Position numbers and translations under genes: made by a program
The notes under the pieces: generated by a model
Seen by the model: the letters and a program-made list of their open reading frames with translations, nothing else
Databases searched by the model: none
Told to the model about the DNA's origin: nothing
Assembly (NCBI GenBank): GCA_001600615.1
Contig: BCKK01000004.1
Coordinates: 434,001-498,000 of the forward strand
From: Dioszegia crocea
Lineage: Eukaryota; Basidiomycota; Tremellomycetes; Tremellales; Bulleribasidiaceae
Reading direction: 5' to 3'
Length of the DNA: 64,000 nt
Shown: one piece after another, positions 12,033 to 24,283 of the stretch
Numbering within the stretch: the first letter of the stretch is position 1
How the letters are laid out: each line of letters starts with the position of its first letter

Positions 12033-12374
12033 GCGCTAGGTATGGACGTCATGGTGAGGAAGGAGCCTTGTGTCCGCTGTTGGATAAGCCTAGAAGAAGA
12101 AAGTTTGAGAAGAGAAGTCTGTAGTTTCTAGTTCCTGTTTCCGTACTGTATTCGTAGTTTCGCCTGCTTGTTTCCATTATTGCGAATGTATCAGTAGTCT
12201 TCTCATTAACGGTGTACCCAGAGCAAGTCTAGGTCGATCAGTACCACCCATCAGCCGGTCTCCAGCTTGACTTAGTGCCCCAGAACCGAAATGCAAAGTG
12301 TAGGATGTCTATACCCATTGATTATCATGCTCTAGCTTTACCCCACCTCCATCCCTTTCCCATATCTCCCCAGC
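12033..12374. other. Convergent 3' region
   Basis: 342 bases between the small gene (+) and MVD1 (-), so both 3' ends lie here. T-rich stretches near 12120-12200 fit fungal 3' UTRs. I see nothing else. Confidence 0.4.
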
Positions 12375-13741
12375 CTAGACGACAGTCTTGGGCGTCCCGT
12401 CCTCCCCGAGCAGACTCTCTGCCTCTTCCAACCGCCTCGGCCCATCACCCACCCGAGTGTGGATCAAACTCTTCACGCTTCCCTTCTCCCAAGCAGTGCT
12501 CCATCCCTCGTTGAACCCTTTGATCTCCCCGGCGTCCTTCCCATCCTTAAAGAGCCCGAAAGGGTCCGGGAACTCCGCCTCCGTCGGGAAATACTTCTGT
12601 ACAGCACCGACAATCCTCCCCATATTCTCCTCCAGTGCATAAATGACACAGTTGGGTCCAGCATCAAACGTATACGCAGCCACAAGCTTCCCCGTGTCTG
12701 CCACACTGGCCCTGTTTATCTCCTCGACCAGCCCAATGAGGGCGCGCGAAACATCATTGAGGTAAAAGATGGGAGGGGAAGTATCGAGGCAGACCGCATG
12801 GAAGTTATTCGAGTCGGCCATGGTGAGTGCCGCGAAGCCGTCAAAGTCACGCGCAGCAATGGCCTTCTCCATACCTGCCATACGATCCGGAACGATTTTG
12901 AGTCGATGTTGGAGTAAAGGGCTAGTTTCGACCGTGCGTTGCATGCCCGAGGTGGAAGACGTGCCCTTCTTCTTGTCGGATACGACGCAGATTAGGGCGT
13001 GCATGTTGGGCCAGTGTTCCCGGGGAGCGACTTCCTCAGCGAGGGAATCGGACCCGTCGGTGGCTGTGCCCTCGCGCCAGGCAACGTATCCGCCAAAGAG
13101 GGACCGACAGGCTGATCCGGAGCCTTGCCGGGCGATGCGGGAGAGGAGGGTAGGAGGGTGGGGGAGAGCGTAGAGTTGAGCAAGGGATGCAACTAGGGCC
13201 GCAAGGCCGGAAGCGGAGGATGCGAGTCCGGCGGCGGTGGGGAAGTTGTTGTAGGATGCAATTCGGAGGGGCCATTCGGACAGCTGCAGAGATCAGCTTT
13301 GTGCCTTTCGTTACCTCCCTCCTTGATGTAACTCCATGACTATGATAGTGGGTTACTGGAACTCACCTTGGGTAGCTTCTCATCACCCTTCTCAACCTCT
13401 CGCCTTAATCCCCTCAATTCCCTAATACAAACCCCCAACCTCCCTGCCTCCTTCACCGCCTCCTCTTTACCGTTCAACCACAGCCTGTCGCCCTGCGGGT
13501 GCTCCGGGTCGCATCGTGAAGTGGTCTGCGAGCGCAGGTGGTCCTGGTCGAGCGTGACGGAAAGGGAAGAGTTTGTAGGGAGGATAAGGGACGTATCGCG
13601 TTTACCCCAATATCTGCGAAGTTAGGTCTGTGCGTAATCCGCAAAACGCCCCAATGATCCTGTCTTTTTATTCGAGGTGGACACTCACTTGATCACGGCA
13701 ATATTCACCGGTGCGGTAGAGGTCGCTTCGTATTTGGGCAT
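12375..13741 (-). CDS. MVD1: Diphosphomevalonate decarboxylase
   Basis: Converts mevalonate diphosphate to isopentenyl diphosphate with ATP, the last common step of the mevalonate route to sterols and prenyl groups; cytosolic. The ATG at 13741 gives MPKYEATSTAPVNIAVIKYWGKRD, the family's N-terminal signature, interrupted by an intron inside the Lys codon before YWGK. A second intron follows the KLPK codons. The GHMP-kinase ATP loop is PTAAGLASSASGLAALV, followed by GSGSACRSLFGGYVAW, then NMHALICVVSDKKKGTSST and SNNFHAVCLDTSPPIFYLND, and finally YTFDAGPNC. Known catalytic positions such as the Ser in SGSACRS and the Asp in TFDAGPN can be seen. Essential in fungi by family knowledge. It is followed on the same strand by a small secreted-protein gene whose stop lies 370 bases upstream of this start. 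Confidence 0.95.
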
Positions 13742-14110
13742 CGTTGCAGTAGGAGGGAGAGGAATGTATGAAGCCAAGGCAGGAGACGCGATTTTAGACT
13801 TTTGGGGAAAGCAAAGAAAGTCTCGTCCGACAAGTGGCAGTCGCCGCTGGGTGTTGTTGCAGCTTACAATCGTCTGTCAAGGGGCGACCGGCAAGGTGGA
13901 CTGAAGGGACTCATATTGCAGACTGTCCAAGGCGGATATGCATCCAGTGCAACCTGACTACTTGATGACCAGTCAAACTAAATCTAAGGCAAAGAACTAG
14001 CAAGCCAAGTGTCCGTGAATCTAACAAAATTGCTACAGATGAGGGGTCCCGGGTCCGCGTCAAGCTTTCCCGCCCTAGGATGAGAAGAGAATAATCGCCA
14101 GAGAGCCACG
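13742..14110. promoter_or_regulatory. Upstream region of MVD1
   Basis: 369 bases between the stop of the secreted-protein gene (-) and the MVD1 start (-). It should hold the MVD1 promoter and the terminator of the gene before it. I did not find a clear sterol-response or TATA element. Confidence 0.35.
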
Positions 14111-14718
14111 CTATGCCCGCCGCCATAGTGCCATAGTGGTCAATTCGAGGGTGGAGGTTGTGTCGTACCATATCGTGCGCTTGGAAAGTTTGTTGTCGGG
14201 TACTGTGTCCCTGACGACGAGGATGCTGTAGGGTCAGCTCTGGACCAGGAAAGACGGCGGTAAGGAGGTTGGAGTAGAGGTGCAGAAGTCAAGATGAGAG
14301 ATAGACTTACAAGGTGGTCTCGTCAGGGTAAGCATCCGCGCGCGGGACTCGCCACTTTATTGAAGTTGCGCTTGTTTGGGCGATGCCAATGTGCTACCAA
14401 TGTCAGCTGATGTTTGAGGCAAGAGAGCGCCGATGAGCTCACCTTGATGTCGGTAGACCCAGGCCATTGAGGTATAAAATAGACATCCTGAGTAAGTCAG
14501 CGCAGATTCTCAGCCAGGATGCGAGATGTCCGACTCACGTACCCCTCTCCTGATCCTCCTTGCCACTCAAGCTCGACCAAGCTATCAGCGACGAGATGTT
14601 TGCCGAAGGGTGTCCGCCATTGAAGGGCTTCGACCCGTTTGCCCAGTGGCAGAGCGGAGGTGAGGGAGACGAAGCCGAGGAGAGCGACGACTAGGGTAGA
14701 TGCGAGACGGGGGAACAT
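14111..14718 (-). CDS. Small secreted protein, Kre9/Knh1-like fold suspected (about 140 aa)
   Basis: ATG at 14718; exons contribute about 60, 15, 28 and 37 residues, joined at GEGY/DVYF, DIK/HIG and DETT/FILVV, all with normal splice sites. Residues 1-22 form a clear signal peptide (hydrophobic VVALLGFVSLTSA). The mature part has PLGKRVEALQW, LVELEWQGG, STDIKHIGIAQ, IKWRVPRADAY and FILVVRD, an alternating beta pattern resembling the Ser/Thr-rich cell-wall proteins with a Kre9/Knh1 N-terminal domain. Unlike many of those it is short, with no Ser/Thr-rich tail and no GPI-anchor signal, and ends in WRRA. Likely destination: cell wall or outside the cell. The fold assignment is inference from pattern only; the signal peptide is plain in the sequence. 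Confidence 0.65.
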
Positions 14719-15690
14719 TGTAAGTTCTGATCGGAGGGTGGGGTGTAAAAGAGTGTGGGGGGTGGGTGTACCGTAAGGAGATATGTAGTAGATGTAGCGA
14801 AATCGAGTGGAATGGAAGACCTAGAGAGACATGTTAGGCGAGACCTTTATACATCCAGACCTCTCAAGCTGTCTTGACTGGAGCAGGCAGGAACAATGTG
14901 CAGAGCAAGCAAGATCTGTTACATCCGCTAATACTGAAACCCCGTGTAGCGCGGGGTCAGACATGCCATGTTTCGCAAATGTCTCTGGAGCGATCCAGAT
15001 CCCAGGCAGTCGAGCCATCGAGTACCGATAGGCTTTATAGCGGCGGTATGTTGAAACGATCGGCATAGGCTGTGTAGCGTTTCAAGTTGATCCGATGAGG
15101 GGTAGGTGCGGTATGAGGTCATAGTAGAGCCGAAAGTCTTATTGTCCTCGTGTTGAGGTATCACGCGGGCATTCGGCTGATTGTCCAAAAGGCCTTGTTC
15201 TCGATTTGCCGTATTGAGGAATGTCTCCGTCAGATGTATGAGTGTGAGACAACCGACGTCAGCGGCGGTGCATGTTGACGGACCGGCTCAGATAGCGTAA
15301 GGGGCTCTACCCTGGGTTGTTTCATTGCGCAAGTGGTGTGGTAGTGGGATGTTGTTGTTGATGGGTGGTGTGAGCCTTTTGTCCTTGTTTCAGATTTGGG
15401 GAGGTTTTGGCTATAACGCCGCAAAAGCCCGGAACATTTTGGCGTAGGCGGACATCATACCCTGTTTATTTGCTAAAAAGGAATTGTTTTATTATATCCG
15501 AGCCTCGGCCTCGGCCCTCGGGGATCTCGGTTCACATTCCTCACTGTTCCAGGCACGGCCTTGATTATTAAGAGGGCCCAGACGTCAGATGGCGCAACGC
15601 CAGCTATGTATGGGAAAGGTGTGGCTCTCGGACGCCGAGCTCAGTCATGTGCGGGAGCTGGCTGATTAAGCAAGTCAGCAGGTGGAAGGG
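14719..15690. other. Gene-poor intergenic region
   Basis: About 970 bases between divergent genes. No ORF here has gene-like composition or plausible splicing. Around 15500-15530 there is a short run of tcggcctcggcc repeats. I see no RNA gene. Confidence 0.4.
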
Positions 15691-15697
15691 TATAAAG
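15691..15697 (+). promoter_or_regulatory. TATA box of the SDR gene
   Basis: tataaag, about 207 bases before the SDR start codon and followed by a C/T-rich leader. Distance to the likely transcription start is reasonable once the leader intron is considered. No experimental support. Confidence 0.5.
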
Positions 15698-15810
15698 CAC
15701 GAGACCGCAGGGATAAATTGAATCCCACAGTCCGCAACATCCGCATCCTCCCCCTCCATTCGAGCGATACACTATCGTCCTCCAATCTTCAAACTTCCCG
15801 CCCACCCCTC

Positions 15811-15858
15811 GTAAGACCACCTACAGAGGAGTCGCACAAGCATCACTGACTTCCGCAG
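15811..15858 (+). other. Leader intron of the SDR gene
   Basis: gtaagacc at 15811 and ctgacttccgcag ending at 15858 make a canonical 48-nt intron in the 5' leader, 40 bases before the ATG. Its size and branch site match coding introns nearby. Confidence 0.6.
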
Positions 15859-15897
15859 ACCAACGCAACAACCGCCACTCCACAACCTCCACCTACA

Positions 15898-16785
15898 ATG
15901 CACGTCCTCCTCACTTCCGCCCATGGTTGGGTCGGCTCACAAATCACTCCCTTACTCCTCGCTCGCGGACACACCATCACCGGCCTTGCCCGCTCCTCTG
16001 CCTCCGCCGATAAAGTCACTAGACTCGGCGCTAAACCCCTCTCCCTCTCTCTCGAAGACCCACAGGGTATCGCCGACTTTATAAAATCCTCCAATGTCGA
16101 CGCCGTCATCCACACTGCCTTCAACCACGATTTTTCAAAATACATTGAAAATATCGCTACGGATCTCGCTGTAATCAAGGCGATCGGCGGTGCTCTTGAG
16201 GGCACAAATAAACCCTTCATCTCCACCTCCGGTATCAGTGCGCCGGTCGAGGATCAGTGGCCGGCGGCAACCAGTCCCAATCCACGCGGGAAGAGCGAGT
16301 ACACCATCAAGGAGTTGGCAGAGAAGGGTGTGAAGGCGATGGTTGTACGACTGCCCCCTTCCGTACATGGGACGGGGGACTATGCCTTCATTTCCTGGCT
16401 CATTGCGTCGGCGAGGGAGAAGAAGGTCTCGGCGTATATTGAGGGCAAGGGCGTCTGGTCGGCTGTGCATGTCAAAGATGCCGCCCAGCTGTATGTCGAC
16501 GTTCTGGAGAAGGGTAAGGCGGGAGGGAGGTATCATGCGATCGGGGATACAGGAGTACCGGTCAAGGATATTGCTCAGGCGATTGCGAGGGGTCTAGGGG
16601 TTGAGGCCAAGGCGGTTGATGCGGGAGAGATTGGGCAGTATGCCGGCGTCCTCACTCCATTCATTGGAGGAGACTTCCACGCTGAGGTCGAAATCACAAA
16701 GAAGGAGTTGGGATGGGCGCCTAAGGAGCAGGGCTTGCTGGATGATATCGAGGATGAAAAGAGCGGCTATTTTGCGAAGAAGTAG
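15898..16785 (+). CDS. NAD(P)-dependent oxidoreductase, atypical SDR family (295 aa)
   Basis: Single uninterrupted frame, unusual among its intron-rich neighbours. It opens MHVLLTSAHGWVGSQITPLLL, a Rossmann dinucleotide loop of the GxxGxx type, followed by GLARS, the usual place for cofactor ribose/phosphate contact. VDAVIHTAF and STSGIS correspond to the second and third conserved SDR strands. The active-site region reads SEYTIKELAEKGVKAMVVRLPPSVHG; the Tyr is present but Lys is at +3 rather than the classical +4, as in several atypical epimerase-like SDRs. VHVKDAAQLYVDVLE is the typical downstream substrate-side motif. Substrate unknown. The TATA box and leader intron suggest regulated expression. 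An intronless frame with bacterial-looking relatives could point to old horizontal transfer, which I cannot test here. Confidence 0.85.
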   Translation: MHVLLTSAHGWVGSQITPLLLARGHTITGLARSSASADKVTRLGAKPLSLSLEDPQGIADFIKSSNVDAVIHTAFNHDFSKYIENIATDLAVIKAIGGALEGTNKPFISTSGISAPVEDQWPAATSPNPRGKSEYTIKELAEKGVKAMVVRLPPSVHGTGDYAFISWLIASAREKKVSAYIEGKGVWSAVHVKDAAQLYVDVLEKGKAGGRYHAIGDTGVPVKDIAQAIARGLGVEAKAVDAGEIGQYAGVLTPFIGGDFHAEVEITKKELGWAPKEQGLLDDIEDEKSGYFAKK

Positions 16786-17099
16786 ATGGCCGTTATGTGA
16801 TGAAACATGCATATGCCCTTTGACCAGACCGGACCGCTCCGATCTACTCTCAACACCATACCCTAATTCCCGATAGCTTTCCTGAAAACGTCCCAAAGCG
16901 GATTGGTTAATGAAGGTTATCTGCTACTTTGGGGTGTTTGGTGTGTGTGGCAGATAAATCGCACATTAATGACTGGTGTTGCGACTATTCCGATCGACAT
17001 GCTCAAGCAATATGCATTACTGTATTGACTACTTCCGAGTCCTCCTTCCTCCAGCCTACAATACGTCACATCCATCAAAATACCAACTCCAAACCTACT
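16786..17099. other. Convergent 3' region
   Basis: 314 bases between the SDR gene (+) and KOG1 (-), holding both 3' ends. I see nothing distinctive. Confidence 0.4.
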
Positions 17100-20000
17100 C
17101 TACACATACCCCGCCCGTGCCCGTTCCCAAGACCCCCGCTTATTAGCCGCCACGGGACATCTGAACAGCTTGACGGTGCCCGACGAATCAAATCCTCCAG
17201 CAGCAACGACCATTTCGACCTGCAATACATTAGCCTTCGAGCAATCCTAATTTGAGGGTGAAGACGTACAGGATGGAAGACCAGCGATGCTGCACTGGGC
17301 ATAAGTGGCCGGCTGGGCGAAGAATGTATGGGGACAAGCGGGATACCGATCGTAGATAGCGTCTTTGGTTGTTCAGGGTTTGAAAAGCCCTGAATGACGA
17401 GCTTTTGTCTTGCGGATTGGGCAGAGGGTGCTGATGTGCTAGAGTAAGAGTCAGCTTTGATCCTCAGCTATATGTGCACCAAACAGCTTACGTGGCGAAC
17501 ACTGGTGCACCAGCATGCACAGCAAGCGACATCAACCCATGTGGCTGGGGTGTGCTTTCGTACAATGGCGTATCGGGCGCTCGAACATCCCATATCCGTA
17601 CTTCCCCATTCATACTATCCGCATCAGCTCAATATTTTATCGCTTAATGAGAATCAGACTGACCTTCCAGTAAGCAACTCCCTCTGACCCCCTCTCTGCA
17701 GGTGTACGCTCTGGATCCAGGTATGATGTTTCCGCCATGTCCGTACCACCACTACCGAGGCATCTTCCACCCTCTTATCGAACAGTCGGACTACACCATC
17801 GCCGAATCCAGCTACAAAGACGTTTCCATCTGGCTCATCTGTCGCTAGTGATGTCAAGTTGGATCCAGCCTGAGTGGCGATATCCTAGATGGTTCAGCTA
17901 TCAACCTTGACCAGTGGGAGGGATCAGGGATCAGTAACTTACACGCAGATGTCGCTCCACAGTCGCGTCCCATAGCCTCACCACCTTCATATCGCCACCC
18001 ACAAGCAGATGCCCCTTGTTCTGTTCCCAAGCCGTCAAGACCCCACTCGAGTGCGCAGCAGGGACGAGGTCCGAGACAACACGGAATGTCGACGCTAGCT
18101 CCGTCGCTCCTGGAGTATCATAGTCTCGCCAAATCCGCACAGATCCTTCAGCTGGCAAATGTCAGCATCGACTCTGAACGTCTGTATACATGTAGAAAGA
18201 GGTCACTCACTAGATGCAGTGAGCATAAGCGAGCTTGCACCCTCATTGATGAAATGTAATCCCGAAATACTGCTTCCAGCAACATTTTGGTTCGAGAACT
18301 TGTTGAGCTTTCTTCGACTTTTCCAATCCCAGATACTGAACAGGTCAGCTATGAGCTATCCTCCGTTGGGACCTTTCCAACTGACCAGATGTTATCCGCA
18401 TCATCGGTGACAGCCATGACTGGGTCGAACGAATGGAAAGCGAGCTGCAAGGGCCATGCGTCATTATGTAGAGTTCCCGCATCTTCGCCCCATGGACTTT
18501 GAGCTAGCAAGTCAGCTCATATCCAGCACACGCTTCGCGAAAATAGACCTCACCAGCATGCTCCTCACTCTGCCTACTCATCTCCACCAACTGCTCGTTC
18601 CGGACATGCTTCCACGCCTGCTGATTATATGTCGTCGATCCGGGCTCATCTGCATCTGGCGACTGAACGTATCAGCTCATTCTAAATCTCGGCATCTGAT
18701 TGACTGACCTTCATCTGAGGCTCCCTGAAATAGTCCACAGCCCAATCATAGAACCCACTCCTCAACGGCAACACATCATCCTTCACTTCTTTAGCCACCA
18801 TCCCCAATCCTAATTCTCCAGTCCTCGCCAGCCCATTATTGCCTAGGCGCCCATCAACATCCCCACCGGCCTGTGTACCCCTCAGCCTACGAATTCGGAG
18901 GCGTTCCAGATCCTCCTCGGTAAGGGTCTCGAGGATCGCAGCCGCATTGGCCGGTAGCCCCGAGATCTCCGAGAAGGCCGATGAGGAGAGGGCAAGTCCG
19001 CCCGTCCGGCCGAGTCGAGCGTGAAGTTGACCCGACCCGCCGGACCCAGCAGCCGAGGGATGAGGGAGATCGGGAACAATCCGAGAATGTTGAGAATCAG
19101 GATAGGGAGATGTGTAATTGGCCCCGTTGGCAGTTGGAGCTTTGGGCTCGGTAGTCGGATCAGATTTCGGACTATGATCCGAGGTATCCTCTGCGATCAG
19201 CCCGGTCATAGTCGCAAAGCCCTTTATTAAGCCACTGGCGAAAGAGCTGTTCCGCTTAAGCCCACTCGACGCCGTGCTGCTCGATTCCGACACTCCGGTG
19301 TGTTGTCGTCGCAATTGCGGTATGACGCCATTGGTATTTTGACCATGACCATGTCCGTTCGCACCGTGGCCGTTCGATTGACCATTACTACCCTGGCTCA
19401 AACCCGTTTGCTGCCTCGAGAGCGCCTTCCTCTTTTTGGCTGTCAATCGCTGTACCGCCGATCCCTGGACGCGCATGAATGCCGAATCGAGCAAGAGTGC
19501 CACGACGTAATCGACAACCGTACTCGCCATGAGTGCGACCTCGGTACTGGGGTCGACGGACAGATCGAGCAGTGTCTCAAAGAGGACTTTGAAACTGCTG
19601 AGGAGGTTGAGATTTCGATAATGATCGTCCGGTGATCGATTCGTACCGCGCATCCACTCATTCAGAGCAGTCGTCATGACGTCTTCTCCATCCTTTACGC
19701 CTCCTTCGCCGAGAATCGCAGCTTCTTGTTCGTAGTACGCCCAGGCAGCGCAGACAAACCACCCTCTCCACTCTCTTGCAATGCACGAGATGACCACCAC
19801 GAGCTCCTTTCGGACCATCGGCGACGCATCCTCCTTGACACTCATCATGCACGCGTACGCCAATCCGCACTCTAGATCCAGTTGGGCAATCTCCGTCATG
19901 CCCATTTGCGCGCCTGATCCACCTCCGCCCGGAAACTCGGTCGAGGTAGCCGGAGCACTCGACCCACCTAGGAACGTCGCAAAAGCGTACAGAGCCGCCG

Positions 20001-22493
20001 CGCGTACTTCGACGGCTGTACTACGTAGAGCTTCCAGCAGTTCCTGTTGGCGGGGCGAAGTGATGAAGAGGGCTTTGGCATCGTCATTGTCTGCCCAAAG
20101 TTGGGCAATACACAAGAGTGACCAGGTCTTGAGCAACCAATCGTCCGCTTGGAGAGTCTCCAGACAAGTGTCGAAGATGTTTATGGCCAAACAGGCTGTC
20201 TGACCAGTTTTGAAATTCCGGCAGAGGGTAGAGAGTATAAATGCGCACATTGCGCGATGCTCATTGGCGTTGGGGATGGCGAGGGGTTGACCACCGCTGG
20301 TAGCGTACGGCGAGAGAATGCGGGCAAAGTATTCGTAGCCCTGATCCCGGAGTAGATCGACCTGACATGACCTGTCAACAGCGAGGATCCGGGCCCAGAT
20401 GAAGATGAGGACTGGTTTCAGTTCGACGGCGGGGGATTGGAGGAGTTTTTGCACATAGGGAAAGATACCGATGGAGAGGGATAGATGGACTGCCCATGGT
20501 CCCAGATCGACAAATCGGGATAGGAGGATGAGGGCGCGCAGTCGATGTCCTTGGGAGAGGAGGACCTGGAGGACAATGGGGAGTTGTTCGGGTGGTGGTC
20601 GATGGGATGCCTTGGCCGGCCGAGGTGCAAGTTTCTTCGTTACCGTTCCGCCGTGATCGAGCCATACTTCGAATGCCTGCAGATGCTGCGCAAAGAAATC
20701 GGATGGGGAGTAGACGATTGGAGGATCAGGAAGCGGCAGATTGTTCTCCACCGCGTCTTGTTGGTCCAGCAGCGCGGGCAATTGAGCGAGACACGCATCA
20801 ACTGCCAGATCCCAAGAATGCCACAAAGCGTGATTGTTGGTATTTGGTAATTCGGGGATGGACATGGGCGAACAATGATACGTGTTCATTATCCGCTGAG
20901 CGAGGAGGAAGTTTCGGAATAGAGCAGCAACGAGTAGGTCTTGTCGGAACAGCCGATTGAAGACGTCTCGGGGGAATGACGACCAGGCGATTGTATCCGT
21001 CACTGCAGTGAAGATCCAGTTGAGCTCTCCGAGGGGTGTCCGCCTATCCTTCAGATCGCCAGGAATGCGCATGACCATATCGATCGTGACTCGTGATCGG
21101 GGATCATTAGGGGATGTGCTGATATTCCGCCGGAGGGGATCTTGGAGGACGAAATGGCGTAGACTGGTTTCTATAGGGGAGGTAAGACAACAAGTGAAGA
21201 GGTCGGCGGGGAGGTCGGGGGACATGGGGAGGGTTTGGCCGGCCATACAGGCTGCGAGGTGGATGGCGTCGGCATAAGAGGCAGTGGGGAAGTCGGACAG
21301 GCTGTGCGCAGAGTCGCGAGCTGCTTTGGCTTCGGCATCTTTTCGCTCGGCCGCTTTGCCAAAGTTGGAAAGGATGCTTCCGGCTCCTCCGCATTCCCAG
21401 ACGTACACGGTGGGTCTGCTAGTCAGCTCTGCTCCGAGAATGAGAGAAGATAGACACTCACGTTCCGAGCCAGTCTTGCAGATCATACAGACTAACGGGA
21501 ATATATTGAGTGTAAGCTATTATGTCAGCCTCATCCTCGGCGCAGTCGTGATGGACACTGACTCTTGTTGAAGACCCATATTTCTCCGCTATTCGTAGGT
21601 TTCGGCACCCCATGTCCGTTATAGTAAAACACTGTCCGTTCCTCCCTGGCCACCTTCCTCAGTCCTATACACTGCTTCTTCGTGTCCTCTACCGAGGGAT
21701 CTAGGAACTGCGACACGTCAATGATGATCTTATACACACGGCCGTAGTAGTGACGGGCTTACAGGTCGGAATTTGACTTTCGGATTCAGTGTCTCGAATT
21801 GCTGATGTAGATCTAGACCGTTAGCTTGATCCCACCTAGCACATTGAGACAGTCTCCGACTCACTCCTTCCAATAGCTTCAATAGCTTTCGTAGCGGGAA
21901 CAGACGTCGGATCCAGCCAAGTCTCCATCTTCGCGCATGGCTGCGTCTTGACCACATCTGGGGGGTCTACACCGATATTGAGGCAGATAAACATTCCGGC
22001 GTTGGTGGTCTTTGATCGAGTCTTGAGTCGCCAGGGTACTATAAGGGCAAATCAGCTTATCGTCCCATTCCCACTACTGCGCCACAAACCCGAAATCAGA
22101 GGAGAGGGTGGGGTCATCCCTCAACAGACCCAATCATCCAACCGATCCGGAGCAGACGATAGACTCACAGTACTCCTCGTCCGTCCTAGACCGTCCCTTG
22201 CCCTTCCCATGCCGAGGCGCTGTCCAATATTGTAGCGTTGACCCTCCCGCCCCATGCGCCTCGGCATCTATTGCCTCTTCGTCAATCAGCTCCTCTGACG
22301 CCTCCTCATACGCCTGACCTCCTGTTTGTTGGGATGCACCTCCATTCTGGTCATACATGTACGAAGCATGCAACGAGTGCGTAGATTGCTGTAGCTGTTG
22401 CTGGTCGCCTCCGCGATTGTTGAAAGTGAGAGTCGAAGGGGTGGAGGTGGTTTGGGGGTCGCGAGCGTATGGTAATTGAGGTGCTTCGGCCAT
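17100..22493 (-). CDS. KOG1: KOG1/raptor, TORC1 subunit
   Basis: Raptor presents substrates to the TOR kinase in TORC1 at the vacuole. ATG at 22493; exon 1 is Gln/Gly-rich and acidic, followed by the raptor N-terminal caspase-like region: [29 protein letters not shown], then [36 protein letters not shown] and [15 protein letters not shown], the pseudo-catalytic His and Cys blocks. The large exon 21486-18682 carries the HEAT-like region ([62 protein letters not shown]) and a basic disordered linker. The last exons (about 18680-17100) encode WD40 blades, ending [12 protein letters not shown] before the stop. Introns are numerous and short, apart from the one large exon. The first block of each motif is diagnostic for raptor, so confidence is high; exact small-exon borders in the WD40 part are less certain. 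Confidence 0.94.
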
Positions 22494-23316
22494 CTTTCCG
22501 CGGTCCGAAAGTAAGCCTGGGGCAAGAGGATATTATTGCCTGGTACTGCAGCTACATGGGTCCTCCCCTGGGTGAGAAGTACAGAGAGGTTGTAGAGATG
22601 TAGAGGGTCATCAAGTGCCGCCGTAAGGCCGAGGGAGAATTCAGGCACGCACCAAACCACCTCGGCGCATGCCGACTCTACCCCTGCTTGCCCACTGTCT
22701 ATCGCCCCTTCATATACATCGCCGATAGCTGTGCTCGGCGCAACGGGCCATCTAGATTCGTCTCTGCCCGAACTCAACGCATAACATGAGCGAATCTGCA
22801 AATTCGCCCTACGCTCTGCGAGCTACCGGTAGAGCAAGACCAATCGTAGACGACTTGTATGTCGGTATACTTACTGACTAGTGCTTTCTCATACTGATGT
22901 TGCCATAAAGGCCGATCACATCCATTTACACCGTCGCCTCTCGTGCAGCATTTCTCGCAGGCGAAACTGACAGTCAGGCTCTGACCCTGCTGTGAGCTTG
23001 ATAAAGATGCCAAGGTCTGGCGAGACCGACAGCGCGCCACTGTCAAAGCGAGGGTGGCGGCTTCATTTGGTCTGGGGATCATGAGCAGAACAGTGCTGCT
23101 CATAACGAGAAGTGACATGGCTGATCGTGAGTGAAGGTGATCATGACCGTTGAACCTCGCCCGCCGCTGAAGTAAGATGTAAGACATCCAGGCCTGAGAC
23201 CGAGACACGCTCCACACAATCTCGGCCGCCACATGTCCCTTAACCACACTTTCCGCCTTCTAATCAACTTTTGACCCAACCACTCGCAATACAAGGACCT
23301 TCAAGTCACCGAGGTT
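22494..23316. other. Divergent intergenic region
   Basis: 823 bases between KOG1 (-) and family member B (+). A short open stretch starts at an ATG near 22786 on the plus strand (about 31 codons, with a possible intron) but shows no family resemblance. No other signal seen. Confidence 0.4.
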
Positions 23317-24283
23317 ATGACCAGCACCAGCACAAACAGATCCGTGTGGGATGAATATGGACCCTATCACGACGAATTCCTCCAATTTGCCATGCGTTCC
23401 GCCGATGATATCGCCAATCCAGATTCACTCTACACAGCCGCTTGTCGATATTGGCAGGGGGAGGAATCGATCTTCATGACCCACTTCAGATGGAGTCAGG
23501 GTGGGAGGCGTCGTGAGGTTGGTCATCTGATGCTGAAGTAATACGATATACTATCTTTGACTTACAATGATTAGATGTCAAGGGTAACACTGATCGACAT
23601 ATGGCTAGCCGCCACCAATCTCAGCCATTACATGAGACGGATCGAGGGAGCTAGATATCGCGCGCAAACGTCAGCTGAAGAGACTTCGGCTCATCAAGAA
23701 TTGTGCAAAGATTTCATCCAGTTCCGATCCAAGGTTCGCGTCAACCTTCGCAATCTTGGCCGACCCGGGCTCATGTCTACAGGTGAACATTCTGCTATGT
23801 AAGCCTGCCACGCCCTCGGACGGACAATGGACAGCGTGAAAGCTGATCGCCGTAGTCACGTTAGCAAGCTTTTTTTCTCGTCAGGTGGCGCCACTCGAAT
23901 TGCGAAACATGCCACTAACTCAATACATCGAACCGGAACTGACGCCTGGCGTGATGAAAGTTCACATTGCGCCTTATGTCGACATCACGCAACCTACGAG
24001 CAGTTTCCCCTTTCAGATCGCTGCTCTGCTCAAGACGATTGTGGAAAGTAACACCCACGACCCGCTCTTGGAGTATGTGGCCAACCATTATCAAGTGACG
24101 CCGTGCGAGAAGTTGGAGTTGCCCCGTCAGGACTGGAGGTGGTTTGTTGAAAGCGTGCCTGATGTGCAGATTAGGAATAGGGGGGAGGGGGGCTGGTGGA
24201 AGTATTTGGACTGCTTCGGGCTCGTAAGTGTCCGATGATGTATCTATGACACGCATTGCGCTTATGGATCGTAGTTCACATAA
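23317..24283 (+). CDS. Family member B, unknown function (250 aa)
   Basis: Exons 23317-23517, 23575-23733, 23783-23798 (16 nt), 23856-24223 and 24275-24283, exactly 251 codons. Landmarks match members A and C: FAMRSADD, ACRYWQGEESIFMTHFRWSQGG, VTLIDIWLAATNL opening exon 2, the NILL microexon, and SFPFQIAALL in exon 4. Intron phases (0, 0, 1, 0) agree with both sisters. The 5' splice site of intron 1 is the weak gttggt, chosen because it restores the phase and the conserved Glu seen in member C. The last exon is only nine bases (Phe-Thr-stop), so the C terminus is shorter than in A and C. No signal peptide, membrane span or known domain. This is the smallest intact copy and probably approximates the family core. 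Confidence 0.75.

Noticed and set aside
18839..21571. Many long plus-strand ORFs antisense to KOG1
   Set aside because: They are mirror frames of a GC-rich coding exon and have no independent motif or splice structure.
22786..23010. Small plus-strand gene starting MSESANSPYALRATG
   Set aside because: Only about 31 codons before a stop; the possible intron leads to a short tail with no conserved pattern.
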